DNA from: Arthrinium phaeospermum | Lineage: Eukaryota; Ascomycota; Sordariomycetes; Amphisphaeriales; Apiosporaceae | Assembly (NCBI GenBank): GCA_006503535.1 | Contig: QYRS01000002.1 | Location: 3,782,001 to 3,846,000 of the forward strand | Reading direction: 5' to 3' | DNA: 64,000 nt | In this document: positions 12,178 through 23,388 of the stretch, one piece after another | How positions within the stretch are numbered: position 1 is the first letter of the stretch | How the letters are laid out: every line of letters starts with the position of its first letter | Notes under the pieces: generated by a model | What the model was told of the DNA's origin: nothing | What the model saw: only the letters and a program-made list of their open reading frames with translations | The model's database searches: none | Position numbers and translations under genes: made by a program

Positions 12178-13278
12178 GTTATCGCCAACCTTCTGCAATG
12201 AATGGCTCCAAAGAGATTCGGGGATGAGGTTGGGTTGGGTTGTGGATGCATATGGTGATCCACGAACTTTGAGTGCCATGATATCACATCAAGGACTTCA
12301 AGGATTTCAATCAACAATTCCAAAGCTTTGAGGCGTCTTGGATCCTCCTCTGGTACACTCAGTGCGCGGTCCTATTTGGACGTACGCAGGCAAACTGGGT
12401 ATGCTTACTTGACTGATGAACCCCGTATACCTAGGGCGCGTTTGGCGTCAGTTGGCGGTGATGATCTCTACATGTATTCTGTTGCGAATGCGAATATATA
12501 CCTATATAAGTACTGACCGATGGCATTGAGAATGGTTCCGTCTACGACACGCGCAGTGCAATTTTACCCAACACTACTGCTGATATGCGTTTGCGTTGGT
12601 TGTTAGCCCAGTAGATTGCAGCATGTCGCAGGTCGCGTTAGTGCTTAACACAACTGACAGCCACAGCGTGGGGAGCCCCTTGAAAATGATTTATTAGGTT
12701 AGTCCCTCCCACGCTGCTGTGGGTACCTGACCGTAATGCTGCAGCATGTTACAGTGCTACTGAGTAGGGTGCTGCCGTCATACGGCTAAATAAGCCAGCT
12801 GTATTGACCAATCATACCGGCCGATGATATCTTTCGCTCATTGGGCGGATGAAATTCGATTCGTTGCAGTGTTTGTCGATGGTCGACCATCGGATGGTAC
12901 GATGGGCGATTGACGATTTGCTAGCCCCAAGAAGTCTTTAGCGGGCAGTTCGGAGACTTAGGATCGGCGGCAGCGGGGGAACTGGCGACCCGCAGCGAGA
13001 AAAAGTGGTTGTTGGTCCGCCGCGGTCGTGGAGAGCAGCAAGCATGTGCTTCTTCCCTGTACCTGACTGAGGTCATTAATCAACAAGAAACCGGGTCGGA
13101 AGTTTTCACATTCCAGTCCAGACTTCCAGCGTATCCGGCGGCCAACTGCTGTTAATGATTTCAATTTCCACATCGTGACATCCTATTTTTGCTTTCCTTA
13201 CATTCGAAACAGCTCCTGCCGCTCACTCTCTGCCCATCAAACAGGCCGAAAAGTTAGAATCAGATCACCACCACCACC
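12178..13278. other. Intergenic with a small inverted repeat
   Basis: No gene is supported. It contains the imperfect inverted repeat at 12661-12722 and two near-identical 15-mers (TGCAGCATGTcgCAG near 12617 and TGCAGCATGTtaCAG near 12739) on either side of it. The 3' end is the FMP52 promoter. Confidence 0.4.
12661..12722. repeat. Imperfect inverted repeat (hairpin-forming)
   Basis: Left arm CCACAGCGTGGGGAG (12661-12675) pairs with right arm CTCCCACGCTGCTGTGG (12706-12722) apart from a 3-base AGC bulge and one G. The loop is about 30 bp. It could be the remnant of a MITE-like element or a hairpin terminator-like structure. Confidence 0.5.
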
Positions 13279-14047
13279 ATGGCCACCGCCGCCGTCTTCG
13301 GCTGCACGGGCGCCGTCGGCGCCGAGATCCTCGCCGCGCTGCTCGCCCCCACCACGAGCGCCTTCGCCTCGGTCAAGACCATCTCGCGGCGGGCCCCCGC
13401 GGCGGCGCAGTCGTCGCCCAAGCTGGACGCGATCCAGGAGGCCGACACGACGAAGTGGGGCGGCCTGCTCGGGACGCTGTCCCCCCAGCCGTCGGTCGTC
13501 TTCAACGCCGTCGGCACCACGCGGGCGACCGCGGGCGGCATCGCCGAGCAGTGGAAGATCGACCACGACCTGTGCGTCGAGAACGCCAAGGCCGCCAAGG
13601 CCGCGGGCGTCAAGACGTACGTCTTCATCTCGAGCGCGGGCACCCGCAACTTCCCCAGCAGCCTCGCGCCCTACTGCAAGATGAAGAACGGCGTCGAGGA
13701 CGCCATCAAGGAGCTTCAGTTCGAGCACGCGGTCATTGTGAAGCCGGGTATGATCATCGCCCGCGAGAAGTCCAAGGCTTGGTTGGCCGAGAAGGTGGTC
13801 GAGACCATGCCGCAGATGGCGCGGGACAGACTTGGTAAGTGCGATCCATTCGCCCCCTCCCACCAGAACGCTGGGCAATGATTGATTCTAACCACTCGAC
13901 ACACGCACAGGCCAGGATGCGTCCGTCATCGGCAGAGCGGCGGTGGCGGCTGCGCAGATGGTGGAACAGGGAAAGGCGCCCTCGAAGTACTGGGAAGTCG
14001 GGATGGCCGACATCCTCAAGATGGGCCGTGAGGAATGGCAGAAGTAG
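13279..14047 (+). CDS. fmp52: FMP52-like mitochondrial NAD(P)-binding protein
   Basis: Two exons (13279-13834, 13911-14047) give 230 residues; intron 13835-13910 starts GTAAGT and ends CACAG. The Rossmann start AVFGCTGAVGAEIL (residues 5-18) matches the GxTGxVG nucleotide-binding pattern of atypical short-chain dehydrogenases. The motifs FNAVGTTRA and YVFISSAGTRN, then PYCKMKNGVEDAI with its Lys, and KPGMIIA are the blocks seen in fungal Fmp52 and TIP30/HTATIP2-like proteins. The yeast homologue is found in highly purified mitochondria; substrate unknown. The gene is very GC-rich compared with the flanking DNA. It converges with the bZIP gene, 119 bp apart. Confidence 0.88.
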
Positions 14048-14166
14048 GAGGATGCATTTGGCATCGCGCGCCTAAACCTGTTTTTTCTTAATACACTTAA
14101 CTCCTGTATCGTGATATCGTCTTTGTACATTGAGAAAGAGAGCATCGACTCTCGTTAAACCTTTTT

Positions 14167-15448
14167 CTAGCCCATTAGTTCAATGCATAGAGGCTCTTCC
14201 CCTCGAATCCCACGCCACCATTCGCTCTGCCGCACCAGCTCGCCGTCTTCTCCACCCAGCATCGTCCAGTATTTCAGCAGAAAGCATTCCTTGGCCTCCC
14301 AGCTACGGACGTCCCAAGGTGTGCCCGTGGACGCGCCTCCCGTGGACTCTTTGCTGTCGCGCCTGCTGATGCCCGCACCGCCCCAGCACACCAAACCCTC
14401 AATCACGTCGAGCTGGAGCCGCTCCGCGTCGATATGCGCCCCGTGGACCAGTAGGTTCCGCCGCAGCGTCGGGAACGGCAGGCAGTCGATGAAGGGGTGG
14501 TGCGCGACGGTGACCTGCTCGCGGCCGGGCCTCAGGTCGGGCTTGAGCGTCCGGAAGATCTTCTGGACGGTTCTGATTGCGTCGTCCGACGACGACGACG
14601 AGCACTCGTCGATGCCCGGCCGGAAGAAGGGGGACTGCGTCTCGGGCGGGCACATGCGCTCGCTGGGGATGCCGAGCAGCGTCCCGAGGCTGAACATGGC
14701 GTCCAGCGTGCAGACGGTCTCGAGGCGGAGGTGGTTGGCGTAGGGGTCCGACAAGCCTGCGCCAAACGACCGGACCCCACCGCCGCGATGACTTATGATC
14801 CGTTGCAGGCCGTCGTCCGGGCTGGAGCACCCGCAGCCGGTCGCGGGCATCCAGGCCAGACCGGTGTCGCTGTCGGGGCTATGGCCGACCAAGAGGGAGG
14901 GATCGAGGTACACGACCGAGTCCCACGAGTCTAGCGAAAGTGGGGTCTCGTTGGGTTGCGAGACTACCGTCCAGGGACTATCTTTTTCTTTGCGGACAAA
15001 GGCACCACTTTCCGCCACAGGGGAAACTGGCGCAGAACCCCCCGATTCGCCGCAACTCGAAGAAACCTCCTCTGCCGCGATGTGTGACGAAGTACAGTAT
15101 GAGGAGGAGCCACGTTTCGCTGCTGTCGTATTGAGTTTTGTCGTCGTCGTCCTTCCCGTCGTTCGCGGAGACGGCGCATCATCTCCTGCTTCTGCTGCAG
15201 CAGCATGGCTTGGCGAGACCGAAGCAGCAATTGCTTCCAGGTCCCCTATTCGCTGGCGAAGCTTTTCTCCTGAATCGGCCGTTAGTAAAACAGTAGTTCT
15301 CCCCAAATGGGTCCTCCAGGGGATGACGCTTACGGTATCGCTTCTGAGCTTCCATGTTTTGCTGCCGCCGCCGCTCCGGGTCTCGGCGAACCGGGGGCTT
15401 CCGCTTTGGCGGCTTTGCAGCTGCCGTAACAGCAGCAGATGAACTCAT
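14167..15448 (-). CDS. bZIP transcription factor with DUF3425 domain
   Basis: Exons 15448-15334 and 15269-14167 join across intron 15333-15270 (branch ACTAAC, acceptor TTCAG) to give 405 residues. The intron splits the basic region: the first exon supplies RRRQQNMEAQKRYR and the second EKLRQRIGDLEAIA, together a bZIP DNA-binding region with a short zipper at about residues 22-55. A Ser/Ala-rich linker follows. The C-terminal half matches DUF3425 of fungal bZIP regulators: HHPFIDCLPFPTLRRNLL, GLVCWGG and WDVRSWEAKECFLLKYW. The ATG at 15448 is chosen; an in-frame stretch continues upstream to a GTGCAG at about 15484 that could be an acceptor, so a further 5' exon is possible. Such factors regulate metabolism or stress responses in the nucleus; the target is unknown. 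Confidence 0.85.
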
Positions 15449-15810
15449 TTCGTCGTCTGGGCCCTTTTTCGTGGTTATCTGCACGATGAATCGTTATCGG
15501 AAGAAACGGAAAAGTACTGGCTGACCAAGCCGCAAGTTTTCGAACGGAAAGGGGTGTAGGGGTTTAATTGACGAGGTGGCTGATGTCAGCCATCAATCGC
15601 CCTAGACGAACGGCGCATACCGCCCCCACCCAGTACTTCTGCCCGCTGGGAGGGCCTTGCTTAGTAGGCGACTAGACTGTAGGCATCCGTCTCGACGCCA
15701 TTTTCTATATGGATTGGTACTTTAGACCACAGGATGACATGGACCAGGAAATGCCGTCAAAATTCGACATTTAAAAAGTATCTCGGGTTGCATGCGTTCT
15801 TTGAGCATCA
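15449..15810. other. Upstream region of the bZIP gene
   Basis: A 360-bp gap holding the bZIP promoter and the 3' end of the rhodopsin-domain gene. No other feature is seen. Confidence 0.4.
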
Positions 15811-17243
15811 CTACTGACGAATGAGCTTGTCCGTGCTTCGCATGCGCCTCGAGGCAGCTTCAGTCGGTTCCAGGTCGACTGTGACCTCACGTCGGACGTG
15901 TATATGTCCACTTTCATCCTCAACATCTGTATGGGCATTCCCCTCAAAGCTGTGCAGTCGGAAAGTGTATACCGCATTCTCCTGGCACCTCCAGGTCTCC
16001 CCGCCATCATCGTCTCCGGTGTTTGGGCCGCCGTGTTGGCGCGCGGGTGCCGCCACCGCCAGGTCAGGCCTCCCCGCATCGTTATCGTTTTTGTGGTCGT
16101 CGAGATAGCGCATCAGCTTCGGCATGTGCGCCTGCACGAACGGTCTCAGCCGTGCCATGCAGTTGCACGCGATGCCGAAGTTGAGCTCGATCGAGGACCA
16201 GATGGCAAGCGAGGCCTGCGCCCACGTCACGTCGGAACTCATGGTCATGCGGCTGAGGAAGGGTACGCGCAGGATTGAGGCCACGACTACTCTATATTGT
16301 TTTGAACGGAGTTACGCAACGTTAACAACGACGAGAATCAAAATTATGCGATTGAGAGAATTACTTACGCGGAACCAAGGGCCAATAAACCACCGACAAC
16401 AACCTTTTGTCGGCGGGGCAACTGTAGTTGACGCAACATCGGTACCGGCAGTATGATTAGTACGATGTCGGTGAGGATGTTTACGACCGCCTGGATGATG
16501 GCAACGTTGTTAAGACATGTCATACCGCCTCCACCGGCAGGCTTGCATAGACCGCAAAGGAGACTCGTGAAGATAACGGTATAGATGATGATGCTAGCAG
16601 CAGTGACGTAAACACAGGCCCGGAACGGTCTGAACGGATTGATTTGATGATAAAACACGAGGATAGCCAGTTTTGAGAGGGTTGGAGTCCAGACATAAGT
16701 CAGGTAGATAAGCAGCGTATACTTGGGGACAACTTGTCAGTGTATTGATTAGGGACAGTGTGAGAGAGAGTGGAAACAGAGAGGAAAATACCGACCTTGT
16801 AGTATCCAGTAAGTTGTTCTGCTGTAACGTTCCAAAGATGTCTTCCGAGTCCATATGGCATGGCTTCATCATAATCAGCACCAGCGCAGGGACAAGTCCG
16901 TGTGGCCCAATAGCTTACATAGGACCATGCCGGTGAAACAGGCCAAAGAGAGCCCCCACGCCAGGGTTATGAGAACTGCGGGCGAAAATACTGTCAGTAA
17001 TGATGTCCCAGAAGAGTACCTCGCCACCCAGCCAACTACCACGGAAAGGATCAAGTTGTGCTCACGATCAGATAGGTCAGGGTGCTTGACAATCCGGAGG
17101 GCAGTATAGATCCTTAAGATAAGCACCGCGGTCGCAAAGGCAAAGGTGACAGAAAACAGAGTGACAACCAGGATCTGGATATAGGTCGTCCCATGAAAGT
17201 CGTGCACTTTACCCTCAGGCAAGGGCAACATGCCGTGTTCCAT
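15811..17243 (-). CDS. Fungal rhodopsin-domain integral membrane protein
   Basis: Five exons join in phase: 17243-17066, 16975-16919, 16863-16796, 16721-16369 and 16291-15811 (378 residues). The joined protein shows the hallmarks of the fungal rhodopsin_dom family: a first helix in exon 1, LITLAWGLSLACFTGMVLS, then YGLGRHLWNVTAEQLTGYYK, YLTYVWTP, FYHQINPFRPFR, a helix with NILTDIVLIILPVPML, and W(S)IELNFGIACNCMARLRP near the seventh helix. A hydrophilic Asp/Gly-rich tail of about 90 residues follows. These are seven-helix plasma-membrane proteins widespread in Pezizomycotina with largely unknown function; some family members lie in secondary-metabolite clusters or act like GPCRs. One donor (16795, GTCGGT) is non-standard but is needed for frame; the others are good. 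Confidence 0.85.
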
Positions 17244-18139
17244 CTTCCTATCAGTCGCAAAAAGGGGCTTTCCAATTAGATGCTATACCAAAATCAGTAT
17301 CAAATAAAAGAATTTGGTGGCGACAAAATGTTGTCGTCGGTAAGCTCGGTGTGCGCATCTTACTAAGACTTCGTTTCTTCTGGGCTGACTTGCTTCGGCG
17401 TTGGGGTCGCAAAGCCTTACGTGCCAAGGAAACAAGTATATACGCCGTGAAACCAACCCTGCACCCCTGACGCTTGGGGTTGAGAGTGGTTCACCTCGGG
17501 AGAAGACCCGCCGACCTTTGCTGACAGGCAGCACACCAACTTGCTTAAATGATGACTGCAGGAACTTTGACGTTGCTGACATGACCAGCAACAGCGAATA
17601 ATTCGCTTGTTTCAGATGATCCATATGCTCTCGGCACGAGTGACAATCATTTCACGAGTATCCCAGCTATTGCACTGAACATCTGGCAGCGAACGAGTTA
17701 TCAATGGCAGTAGTCCGCGACGTTGGTTCGCGTCAGGCGTGGGAAGACAAGGAATGAACGACATTGAGGGACACCAAGGTTAAATAGATCAATGTACTTT
17801 TGCGGCGCAGTGATACGCGGGACATACTGAGTGGGTAGAATTACGTTTTATCCCACTCGCATGCAGCGTACTTTTACTGGACGCAGTATAGTCACTTAGA
17901 ACTAAGTAAGATCCACACACCACAGCTCAGGTGCTGGCATTCAATTCGCCCATATGATATTGGAAGAGCGCTCCATCGTTTGCTGTGCTTCTTAGTAGTA
18001 TATAACCCAGTAGGTAGTCTGCCGCCAACCTGGTTTATGCACCTTGCGTCTTTTGTCTTCGGCCGCATCAAAGCACGACCTCAGTCCCAACATATATTTT
18101 TTCTAAATACACTTAGCAGAGAGATTCACCATTGGTATA
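17244..18139. other. Divergent intergenic region
   Basis: A shared upstream region for the rhodopsin-domain gene (minus) and the kinase-like gene (plus). Short frames near 17280-17620 are not credible. No repeat or RNA gene is seen. Confidence 0.4.
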
Positions 18140-19274
18140 ATGGCAGTGGTACGAGGGCATTTGAACTCGAACGAAAGAGCCCTGCCGGTGACGCCAGATC
18201 AGGTGACGGCGGAGTGGTGCTCGGAAGCCCTGGGATTTGCCATTCAGGAGTTTACGGCGGTCGAAACTATCCACGGTACCGCGAGCAAGATTCTCCTCGG
18301 CTTGAAGACATGCGGCGATGCCGATGCCAGGCCGGGTAGGATCTGCGTCAAGGGCGGTTTCGACCCCAATATCCTCGCCATCTACCCCGGTCTGAATGCT
18401 ACCTACCGGCGAGAAGCCGAGTTCTACTATGTATGTATGGTTTCGTTTCTAACCTCAGTTTCCACTATTAACCGCACATACCGAACGACAGCACATCGCA
18501 CCCCTCCTCACCATGCGCCTCCCCCGAGCCTGGTACTGCGCCTCCGACACCATCACCGGGCAGGGCATCGTCATCATGGACGATCTCCGATCCACCGGCT
18601 GCACCTTCGGCAACCCCCTCGACCCCTGGCCCGTGGCGCGCGTCCGAGCGGGCGTCGAACAGCTCGCCATGCTGCACGCCGGCACCTGGGCCAAGACGGC
18701 CGCCGACCTCCCCTGGCTCGCGGGCGGCAGCGCCTTCCCCGCCGTGGTCATGGCGCTCATGGAGCCCGAGCCCTGGGCGCGGCGGTTCGCCGAGGGTGAG
18801 CGCCCGCCCGTGCCGGAGGGGATGGCGGACCGGGCGCGCATGCGGGCCGCGTTTCAGAGGCTGTGGGCCGTGACGGATCCGCGCTACTTCTGCCTCGTGC
18901 ACGGGGATGCGCACCTGGGCAACACGTATATCACGGCGGCGGGGGAGCCGGGGTTCATCGACTGGCAGGGGCTGGCGGTGGGCTCGGCGTTCGACGACGT
19001 GCCGTATTTCATTGCGGGGGCGCTGACGGTGCAGGACCGGCGGGAGCACGAGGTCGGCTTGGTCGAGCACTACCTCGACACCTTGGCTGAGCTGGGGGGT
19101 CCGAGGTTTAGTAGAGAGGAGGTTTGGGACGAGTATAGGCGACACATGATGCACGGGTTCATGTGGTCACTGACGGATCCCCACATGCAGCCCAAGGACG
19201 TGATCTTTGCCATGGTGGAGAGGTACACGATAGCTATGGTTGATCATGGGACCTTGGGCTTACTGGAATGTTAG
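18140..19274 (+). CDS. APH/CHK-like small-molecule kinase
   Basis: Exon 1 (18140-18430) and exon 2 (18492-19274) flank intron 18431-18491 (donor GTATGT, acceptor GACAG); 357 residues. An N-lobe with ICVKGGF (Lys of the ATP site) and a catalytic loop LVHGDAHLGNTY at about residue 250 followed by FIDWQGL (the metal-binding Asp) identify the aminoglycoside-phosphotransferase / CHK (ecdysteroid-kinase-like) fold. Fungal members are intracellular and phosphorylate small hydroxylated molecules; some detoxify steroids or drugs. The substrate here is unknown. Exon 2 is much more GC-rich than the flanks. All catalytic residues are present. Confidence 0.85.
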
Positions 19275-19480
19275 GTTTCGGTATTACCTTGGAGGGTTGA
19301 CATGGGATTCAAGATATTAGAATTAGCAAGTATTCTATAAACTGATGTAGACCACCTATAAGACTCACCGCTCAAGCAGTTAAAAGGACACCTACATTAC
19401 ACACCCATACATCAATGGCCTATGAAGTTGAAATTTTGCAAACTACATAGTCCTCCCACTCTACACAATGTCATCTCCAT

Positions 19481-19969
19481 CTATTCACCGAGGAACGACG
19501 ACGCCCACATCTCGGACTCGGCAGGATCCCTGGCGTCCCTCCGCTGTTCATACCGGGCTGTCGGCATATGGGGCCAGCACTTCTCAATATACCACTCAAA
19601 TGCGTACTGCGGATCCTTGGTCGTGAACAGCTCGGTCTGGCAGTCCGGGCTGCAGCGGTGAAACCCGCCGGGTTGTTCCACGCCTGCGGGGTTGCACCTC
19701 CGACACAAGTCCTCGAACACTTTTGGGTCCATCCCCTTGCAGCACGACACGCGCCGCGCGATCTCGGGGCTCCACTGGAAACGCTCCTCCTCTGGGCGCT
19801 GCTGGTTCCAGGCCGAGGCCAGGAACTTGCGCATCCGGGGGCAGAAGGTGTTCCACTCCAGCATCTCGATCGTCTTCTCGCAGTTGGGCCGGTCGGCGCA
19901 CAGCTTGTAGTAGCTGCCCTTGACAAACGGGAGACCGCAGGGATAGAAAGTGATTCGGAATTGACACAT
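19481..19969 (-). CDS. Cysteine-rich hypothetical protein
   Basis: A single exon of 162 residues with 15 cysteines and no signal peptide. It begins MCQFRITFYPCG and has paired Cys (VSCCKG, LCRRCNPAG, HRCSPDC), suggesting metal binding. It is rich in Trp, Arg and Glu toward the C-terminus. I do not recognise the family; similar short Cys-rich proteins with a CxFxxxxYxCGH-like start occur in many Pezizomycotina. It converges with the APH-like gene 206 bp away. Confidence 0.65.
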   Translation of the reverse strand: MCQFRITFYPCGLPFVKGSYYKLCADRPNCEKTIEMLEWNTFCPRMRKFLASAWNQQRPEEERFQWSPEIARRVSCCKGMDPKVFEDLCRRCNPAGVEQPGGFHRCSPDCQTELFTTKDPQYAFEWYIEKCWPHMPTARYEQRRDARDPAESEMWASSFLGE

Positions 19970-20540
19970 CTTGTCTCGGTTGTTCTTGGTTCTTGTCGAA
20001 GAAGTAAGTACAAAGGTGATTGCGCTAAGGGTTTGAAGGTTAGAAGAGATATGGGGTGGCGGATGGATGGCGTTCGATCATGGAGAAAGGGGTCTTTCTA
20101 CACATTTATAAGTATTTGGCGACCTGCCTCATGGGGCTTGAACATTGCTATTGTTCGTCTTTACCTAGGTGAAAGAAAGGCCCGAATCCAGACCCATTGT
20201 TTTGTCACTTGGAGGGTATATTGTCTCTTGGACCAACAGTTTAGTTGATGCGTCGATTTTTGAGATACGAAATAAGAAGTTTCCCAGGGATACGATTTTA
20301 AATGAGACATTCTTGGCTGGCACTTTGTATACATCATATATAGTCCGAGACAAAAACATCATCCCTGTTCACTGTAGGGAGCGTCTTTGACTACGTCATA
20401 CCAGTTAGCTGTTCATTGTTTATGAACTTTCCTCGTGTAACACACAATCGCCCTGTTCGCATGCTTCAACCATCAATACCACCAGATGGGTCGTGATCAT
20501 CCACGCCTAAGTGTAGAGACTCAAAACTCCTAGTCGTCTC
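19970..20540. other. Intergenic, upstream of the Cys-rich gene
   Basis: It holds the promoter of the minus-strand Cys-rich gene and the 3' end of the next minus-strand gene. A short frame at 20169-20390 has no support. Confidence 0.35.
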
Positions 20541-20830
20541 TCACGTCTGTGCACCCTTGCCCGCCGCTTTGTTCAGCCCCTTGGCGACAGCATTGACGCT
20601 TCCACCGGCTGGGTTCTTGTTGCCTCCCAGGAACTCCCCCACGTCGCCTGTGATGGCGCCGGCCAAGCCAACTGATCTCTTGACGGGGTTGTGAGTGTGG
20701 TGCTTCCTCCTTTAGCACATCTAGTTAGTCGATGTGCCTGTGCAAGGATCATCATGGTGAACTTGTTGAGCACCTACTCTTGAGAGGCTTTCTGATCAGC
20801 AGCCGCGGTGCTGGATGTTGCGTCCGACAT
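20541..20830 (-). CDS. Small Gly/Ala/Lys-rich protein (73 aa)
   Basis: Two exons, 20830-20778 and 20709-20541. The intron 20777-20710 begins GTAGGT, has a CTAAC branch and ends AAAG. The protein starts MSDATSSTAAADQK, passes through RKHHTHNPVKRSVGLAG and ends AITGDVGEFLGGNKNPAGG followed by a helical Lys/Ala tail. It is hydrophilic, has no signal peptide and is likely cytosolic. The amphipathic glycine-rich repeats recall small stress-induced fungal proteins, but I do not recognise the family. The start follows a clear ATG, and the exact phase join supports a real gene despite its size. Confidence 0.65.
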
Positions 20831-21540
20831 CTTGGGGGTGTGAGTTTGGGGTACTAATAGACGGGTGAATGAATACCAATAACTCGGCTAGTTTGCAGTA
20901 ACAATGTTTGTACGTTGGCACGCGATGAGAACACTTTAACTTCCCGTCCTAATATATCACTCACTACACGCCTAATGTGGAAAGTCATGACGAGTTGATT
21001 CGCAAGCAGGGAGTAAGCGCGGATGTTTCTTCCCGACATTGTCGTTTCACACTTTTGTATTTATTGGATGTTGCCTGCTAAACCAGGTACAAATTGCAGC
21101 GGCTCTAGTGTCCGGATTCGTCTGAAGAAACAATTTTACCTTTTAACAGCTGTCAGGACCAGAGTTTCGGGATGGGGCACGGGCCGTTGGAAGTGTGTCG
21201 GTCCTTCAGGGAAGGAAGCGACCTGGGGAAAAGGGGCTGGGTTGCTGACGTATGTTTGGGGCAGTGTGGTTCAAATAAGCTTTGAGTATGAGCTCTGTAT
21301 TACCGGGAATAGATCACGCGAATACGACAGAATCATCTGTGGCGCCATGGCCTCTGCCGAACCCTGTTGAGATTTCCGTCAGAACTAGGCAAAAATGGGA
21401 GTGATCTGCTAGTTATTCAGACAATACAGAGGCATTTCCTCCGCTTGACTGAAAAGTGAAAGGCCCAGCCCCCTATCCAAGTCGAGCTTCTGAGCCACTC
21501 CCTCGTCAAACCTTGTCGGAAGTGACAACAGTGGCGCTGA
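20831..21540. other. Intergenic
   Basis: Upstream region of the 73-aa protein gene and 3' flank of the epimerase-like gene. A 115-codon frame at 21023-21370 has no supporting feature. Confidence 0.35.
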
Positions 21541-22388
21541 CTACTCAGCCAAGACTCTCTGTCCCATCTGCGACATGTCATCGTTCGACAGGGTATCCTT
21601 CTGGAAGCCATTGACTACCTGATCCAGCAAGGCCGCCGCCACATGTCGCAGCTCGACGTTGGGCAGGCCCGGTACAGTCCTCACCTCCATACCGGGACCA
21701 TGAATCATGCCGGGCTTGGCGATGCAAGCCACAACTCTGTTTTCAGACTGCTCCGCGTAGTCGAGGACCTCGGCCTCGAGCTGGCCCTGTACGAAACAGA
21801 TGTCAGGGTCAGTTCGCATTCAGAGAACCATACTGTCTGTCGTAAGGGCTACTTCTTGTTTCGAACGTACACGCAATAGAGATACCTCCACTAGACCAAA
21901 GTCGGTCAGGGCCTTCACGACGTGAGACCGGTTACGCGGGGCAAAATGTCCGCTCATGTAGACGAAGCGGAGCGGATCCTTGGAGCCGTCGGAGGGCCGT
22001 ACCTCCGTCATGGTGTGGAGAGCGGTGAGGGTGTAGTCACGGGTGATCTTGACCACCTCATCCCATGGCGTATCCTTCATCTTGGATGGGGTGAGGGCGA
22101 TGGTCCTATTAACGCGCGGTAAGGGATTTAGCCAGGTGACAAGCGGGGAGGGACATACCAGATACAAGCGTCTGCATCCTCCAGCTCCTTCTTGAGGGTG
22201 TCGGGATAGTTGCTCAAGTCATCACAGACGATTGACTTCAACTTGCTTGAGTTGTCGACCGATCCGTCTGGTACTTTGGTCTCTCTTCGGCTTATCCCTA
22301 CAATAGAAGTGACGGCGGGGTTCTCCAGAGCTTGCCGGAGCAATTCGGTTCCGACGAAGCCGGTTGAACCTCCGATGACAAGTTTCAT
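21541..22388 (-). CDS. NAD(P)-binding epimerase/reductase-like protein
   Basis: Three exons (22388-22159, 22105-21886, 21786-21541) join in phase to 231 residues. The N-terminus MKLVIGGSTGFVGTELLRQA is a canonical GxxGxxG dinucleotide-binding start of an atypical short-chain dehydrogenase. Later motifs are WTIALTPSK, FVYMSGHFA and VVACIAKPGMIHGPG, corresponding to the strand ends lining the active site. The length and layout match fungal NAD(P)-binding proteins related to Him1/TIP30. The substrate is unknown; probably cytosolic. No frameshift. Confidence 0.8.
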
Positions 22389-23388
22389 TGTGAACGTCTA
22401 GCGATTTTCTAGGGATAACACGGATGGATCTGGACAGTTACTTGGGTCTAAGGAGGAGAAACATGGACTGGAAAGGAGATGATTAAGATCTTTGCAAACT
22501 ATGAAGGGATATTTATGCCAGCAGCCTTGATCCGCGTCATAAACCTCCTCGCGACCTCAGACAAGCCAGTTTGCAGCGTACGTGGTGTGTAATCCGAACA
22601 ATGTGATTGAATGAATGAATGACAATCATGCAAGGGGGCGAAGAAGCGAGCTTGTATTGGACAAAGATTCACCGAGCATTCCGTGTGGCTGCGAGGAGTG
22701 CGGCGCAGCACCTGGCTGCGCACACTGGGCTCATTACGTCGCTACACCTTGAGAGTCAAAAGGATGCTAATCCTTTGCAGTCTTCTCCATGCCATTGAAG
22801 TGGCAGCTGATTACGCTGGGTGGGGGAATGATAACCCTGTATTCACAGATGAAATGGGAAACAAGTAGGGCTCGAAGGCATGCATGTAAAGTGAAAGTAT
22901 GAAAGGTTTGTTTCTATCTCCTTTACTCGCCCTCCCCCATTTGATTCCAAATTACCCCAGCGTATACAAAAGAATCACGATAGACCAGAGTGGTTGCTTT
23001 GTATGTGTAAGTACGCCCGATGAGCCCTGGTGAATATAGGATTTGAAAGATACATATATATCATTATCAACCTAGGGTAGGAGCTGAAATTTGCCATGCT
23101 GCAAACCTGCTTTTGAAGTACTAATCAACATTCTAGCTAAGTCGCGTACTCCATGGAAATGTTGTAATCCAGAACATACATGAAGGGATAATGATAAAAT
23201 AATAAATGTAATATTCGAAGGCGAAAGACAAGAAGTCCATATAATTTAGTGTCCAGGCCAAAAGAAAAAGGAGGGCGAAATAGATATATATAATAAAGCA
23301 CCGGAATGCTCGTGAGAGATAAAGATGCTCCAATATTGGGTCTCGGGCAACCCCGGAGGCCTTTTCCCTAGCAGTGAGTGGAGATATA
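22389..23388. other. Intergenic, no gene supported
   Basis: It holds the promoter of the epimerase-like gene and the 3' flank of the multi-pass membrane protein. The frame at 23133-23447 overlaps the last exon of the latter in a different frame and is A/T-rich; I take it as spurious. Confidence 0.4.
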
